The notes beneath the pieces were generated by a model, which ran no database searches, was not told the origin of the DNA, and saw only the letters and a list, made by a program, of their open reading frames with translations. From Cellvibrionaceae bacterium (GTDB lineage: Bacteria > Pseudomonadota > Gammaproteobacteria > Pseudomonadales > Cellvibrionaceae): 11,559 bases of DNA. The translations under genes and the position numbers were made by a program. This document shows, piece by piece, positions 9,569 through 11,559 of this stretch; the stretch's first letter is position 1; the number at the start of each line of letters is the position of its first letter. Where the stretch lies: assembly GCA_027012915.1 (NCBI GenBank), contig JALUYN010000392.1:1-11559 (forward strand), given 5' to 3'.

Positions 9569-11559
9569 GTGGATACCAAATACGTTAATTGTGCGACCTG
9601 CGACATTGCCTGCCAGTTGGTGGCAACTCGTGAACATCAAGACCAACGCTATACCCTGGATGGCGATATGGATAATCCTCTGGCTCCCGGTGCAATTTGC
9701 GCCAAAGGACGTTTGTCTCACGACATATTCGACCATCCCAACAGAGTGACAAAGCCGCTCAAGCGTATTGGCGAGCGAGGGGAAGGTCAGTGGCAGGAGA
9801 TTTCCTGGGATCAGGCCATGGATGAAATCGCGGAGAAGTTAAAAGACGTTGTTGATCAACACGGTCCCGAAGCACTGGGCGTATCCAGTGGCCCCTGGAA
9901 TTCCTCGACGGAATCGGGAATGACACGACGTTTTATGAATCTGCTCGGTTCGCCAAATTACATTTCCCCCGTAGCGCTGTGTATGGGCAATACAGCCGCA
10001 GTCAATAAGCTGACTTACGGCTGGTTCCCGTTTCCGGATTTTGAGAATACTGAGTGCGTGGTGCTGTTTGGCCATAACCCCCACAACCAATCCTGGGTAA
10101 TGGAGTATATTAGACTGCGCTTGGCCGAGCAGCGCGGTGCCAAATTGATCGTGTTGGACCCCCGACGCAGTCAGAGCGCAGACCGGGCCGACATCTATCT
10201 GCCTCTGAAGCCCGGCACCGATGCCGCCATGTGCCTTGGTTGGTTAAACGTCATTATTGGAGAAGAGCTCTACGACAAGGCGTTTGTGGAAGAATGGACC
10301 ACTGGCTTTGAGCAGCTGAAACAGCGCGTACTCAATGAGTATCCATTGGCGAAGGTGGCGTCGATCACCGGCGTTGATGAGGCATTGATTCGCAAAGCTG
10401 CCAGAATCTACGCCGGCGCCAAGGGGGCCATTATTCCATGGACAGCCATTACCGATCAGCAAAACAGCAGTACCTCGGCAATTCGCTTGCAGTCCATCCT
10501 CAGAGCTCTCACTGGAAATCTGGACGCCCCCGGTGGTGAAATGATGATGGCACCGGACTCGGGGGTGATTTCGGAATCCGAGTTGGAGTTGCATCACCTA
10601 CTGCCTTTGGAGCAAAAGCAAAAACCGCTGGGCTTCAATGAACACCCGGTATTCACCTATAACAGCATGGAAAAACTGAGGGAGCCGGCAAAGCGGGTTT
10701 GGGGCATGGAGTACCCAAATCAGGTGAAAGGCACCTGTATGGCGGTGCCTTCCAATGTTTTCAGAGCCATGGCCCACGGCGACCCGTATCCGGTAAAAGC
10801 GTTCTTCAGTATCGCCAACAATACGTTAATGGGGTATGCCAATCAGCGGCTGATCTATGATGCCTTGATGAATCAGGATTTGCTGGTGAGCTTTGAACAA
10901 TTTGTGACGCCTACCGCCAACCTCTCCGATTATATTCTGCCTGGCGACAGCTGGCTGGAGCGCCCGAATTTGCACGGCGCTTTTGAGTGGGGCGGAATTA
11001 TTCAGGTGTCGGATCAGTTGTACCCGCCAGCCGGAGAGTGTCGAAATGTGTATGACTTCTGGAAAGGGCTGGCCAAGCGCATGGGTATGGATAAACACTT
11101 CCCCTGGCCGGATTTGGAAGCTCTGTTTGATTATCGCGTATCGCGCAGCGAAGCGTCTTTCTCGAATTTTAAAGACAAATACAAAACAAAAATTGCGGAC
11201 TACGAATTTTACAAGTATCGCAAAACCGGTTTTGCTACGCCCAGCGGCAAGGTTGAATTGTTTTCATCAATGCTGGACGAGTGGGGCTTTGACCCACTGC
11301 CGTATCACAGAGATCCGCCCAGTACATCGCAGGAGTTTCCGTTGCAGTTGTTTGTCGGCGTTCGCGAGCCGCAGTTCTTTCAGTCCGGTCAGCGCCATGT
11401 GGAAGCGCTGCGAAAATCCAACCGGGAGCCCAGAATATTCTTGCACAAAGACGATGCCGCTCGTTTTGGTTTGCAAGACGGTGATTGGGCCAACATTGAG
11501 AGTATCAATGGCGTAATTAAGATGAAGGTTCTGATTCGCGACGATATGCCCAAGGGTTT
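9569..11559 (+). CDS. molybdopterin (bis-MGD) oxidoreductase, 3' end outside window
   Basis: An open frame from GTG 9569 to the window edge (663 residues). GGAG (9558-9561) lies 7 bases before the GTG. The in-frame TAG at 9542-9544 excludes an upstream start and no ATG fits. Residues 8-44 hold a 4Fe-4S site, C8-x2-C11-x3-C15-x28-C44 (CATCDIAC, then GAICAKG). The molybdopterin domain follows: VALCMGNTA with C138 as probable Mo ligand, GHNPHNQSW, VLDPRRSQSADRAD and PLKPGTDAA. The segment from ALTGNLDAPGGEMM to FSIANNTLMGYANQ continues this domain. The dinucleotide-binding domain starts near residue 590 (FPLQLFVGVREPQFFQSGQRH). No Tat signal precedes the iron-sulfur motif, so the enzyme is probably cytoplasmic, unlike most PsrA/PhsA-type enzymes it resembles. 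The substrate is not evident. The divergent AraC gene is the probable regulator. No frame break is seen. Confidence 0.88.
   Translation, partial: MDTKYVNCATCDIACQLVATREHQDQRYTLDGDMDNPLAPGAICAKGRLSHDIFDHPNRVTKPLKRIGERGEGQWQEISWDQAMDEIAEKLKDVVDQHGPEALGVSSGPWNSSTESGMTRRFMNLLGSPNYISPVALCMGNTAAVNKLTYGWFPFPDFENTECVVLFGHNPHNQSWVMEYIRLRLAEQRGAKLIVLDPRRSQSADRADIYLPLKPGTDAAMCLGWLNVIIGEELYDKAFVEEWTTGFEQLKQRVLNEYPLAKVASITGVDEALIRKAARIYAGAKGAIIPWTAITDQQNSSTSAIRLQSILRALTGNLDAPGGEMMMAPDSGVISESELELHHLLPLEQKQKPLGFNEHPVFTYNSMEKLREPAKRVWGMEYPNQVKGTCMAVPSNVFRAMAHGDPYPVKAFFSIANNTLMGYANQRLIYDALMNQDLLVSFEQFVTPTANLSDYILPGDSWLERPNLHGAFEWGGIIQVSDQLYPPAGECRNVYDFWKGLAKRMGMDKHFPWPDLEALFDYRVSRSEASFSNFKDKYKTKIADYEFYKYRKTGFATPSGKVELFSSMLDEWGFDPLPYHRDPPSTSQEFPLQLFVGVREPQFFQSGQRHVEALRKSNREPRIFLHKDDAARFGLQDGDWANIESINGVIKMKVLIRDDMPKG

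Noticed and set aside
1..11559. CRISPR array, tRNA or rRNA genes, phage genes
   Set aside because: I saw no regularly spaced repeats, no cloverleaf-like sequences with tRNA landmarks, no rRNA stretches and no phage structural genes.

Overview
The window looks like chromosome of a marine or environmental gammaproteobacterium. The basis is gene content: an iron-uptake-type PepSY/DUF3325 pair, DUF4124 and DUF2147 envelope proteins, a MEST-like alpha/beta hydrolase, an amidohydrolase/TetR pair and an AraC/molybdopterin oxidoreductase pair. I read this as Cellvibrionales/Spongiibacteraceae-like, but no gene here fixes the taxon. Both ends cut through genes.

Layout. (1) 1-587: the C-terminal end of a PepSY-type membrane protein, then a small DUF3325-like membrane protein. 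(2) 776-1708: a secreted DUF4124 protein with a zinc-metallopeptidase HExxH motif, preceded by a long inverted repeat. (3) 1709-2040: a non-coding stretch with a hairpin and a TetR-type palindrome. (4) 2041-4173: what appears to be a single integron gene cassette, inserted between the metallopeptidase gene and the convergent amidohydrolase gene. It carries an NYN (PIN-like RNase) plus OST-HTH/LOTUS gene and ends in a well-formed attC site. The left boundary core and the attC R'' box are exact reverse complements. The cassette gene is split by a complete 1268-bp IS3-family element with a 3-bp target duplication. Removing the element and one TCT copy restores a 238-codon reading frame. (5) 4268-6845, minus strand: a TetR regulator followed by a large D-aminoacylase-like amidohydrolase. 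Divergent to them on the plus strand are a MEST-like hydrolase and then a DUF2147 protein. A near-perfect 18-bp palindrome lies in the TetR/hydrolase divergent promoter. (6) 8421-11559: an AraC/OruR-type regulator (minus) divergent from a molybdopterin oxidoreductase (plus, GTG start, running off the right edge). Two identical 7-bp repeats 21 bp apart lie between them.

How the parts work together. TetR probably controls its own transcript, which includes the amidohydrolase, and probably the divergent hydrolase, in a small catabolic or detoxification module of unknown substrate. The AraC protein probably controls the divergent molybdoenzyme. The most unusual object is the lone cassette: no integrase and no second attC are visible. 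It may be a cassette integrated outside an integron, later disabled or split into an NYN-only product by the insertion sequence.
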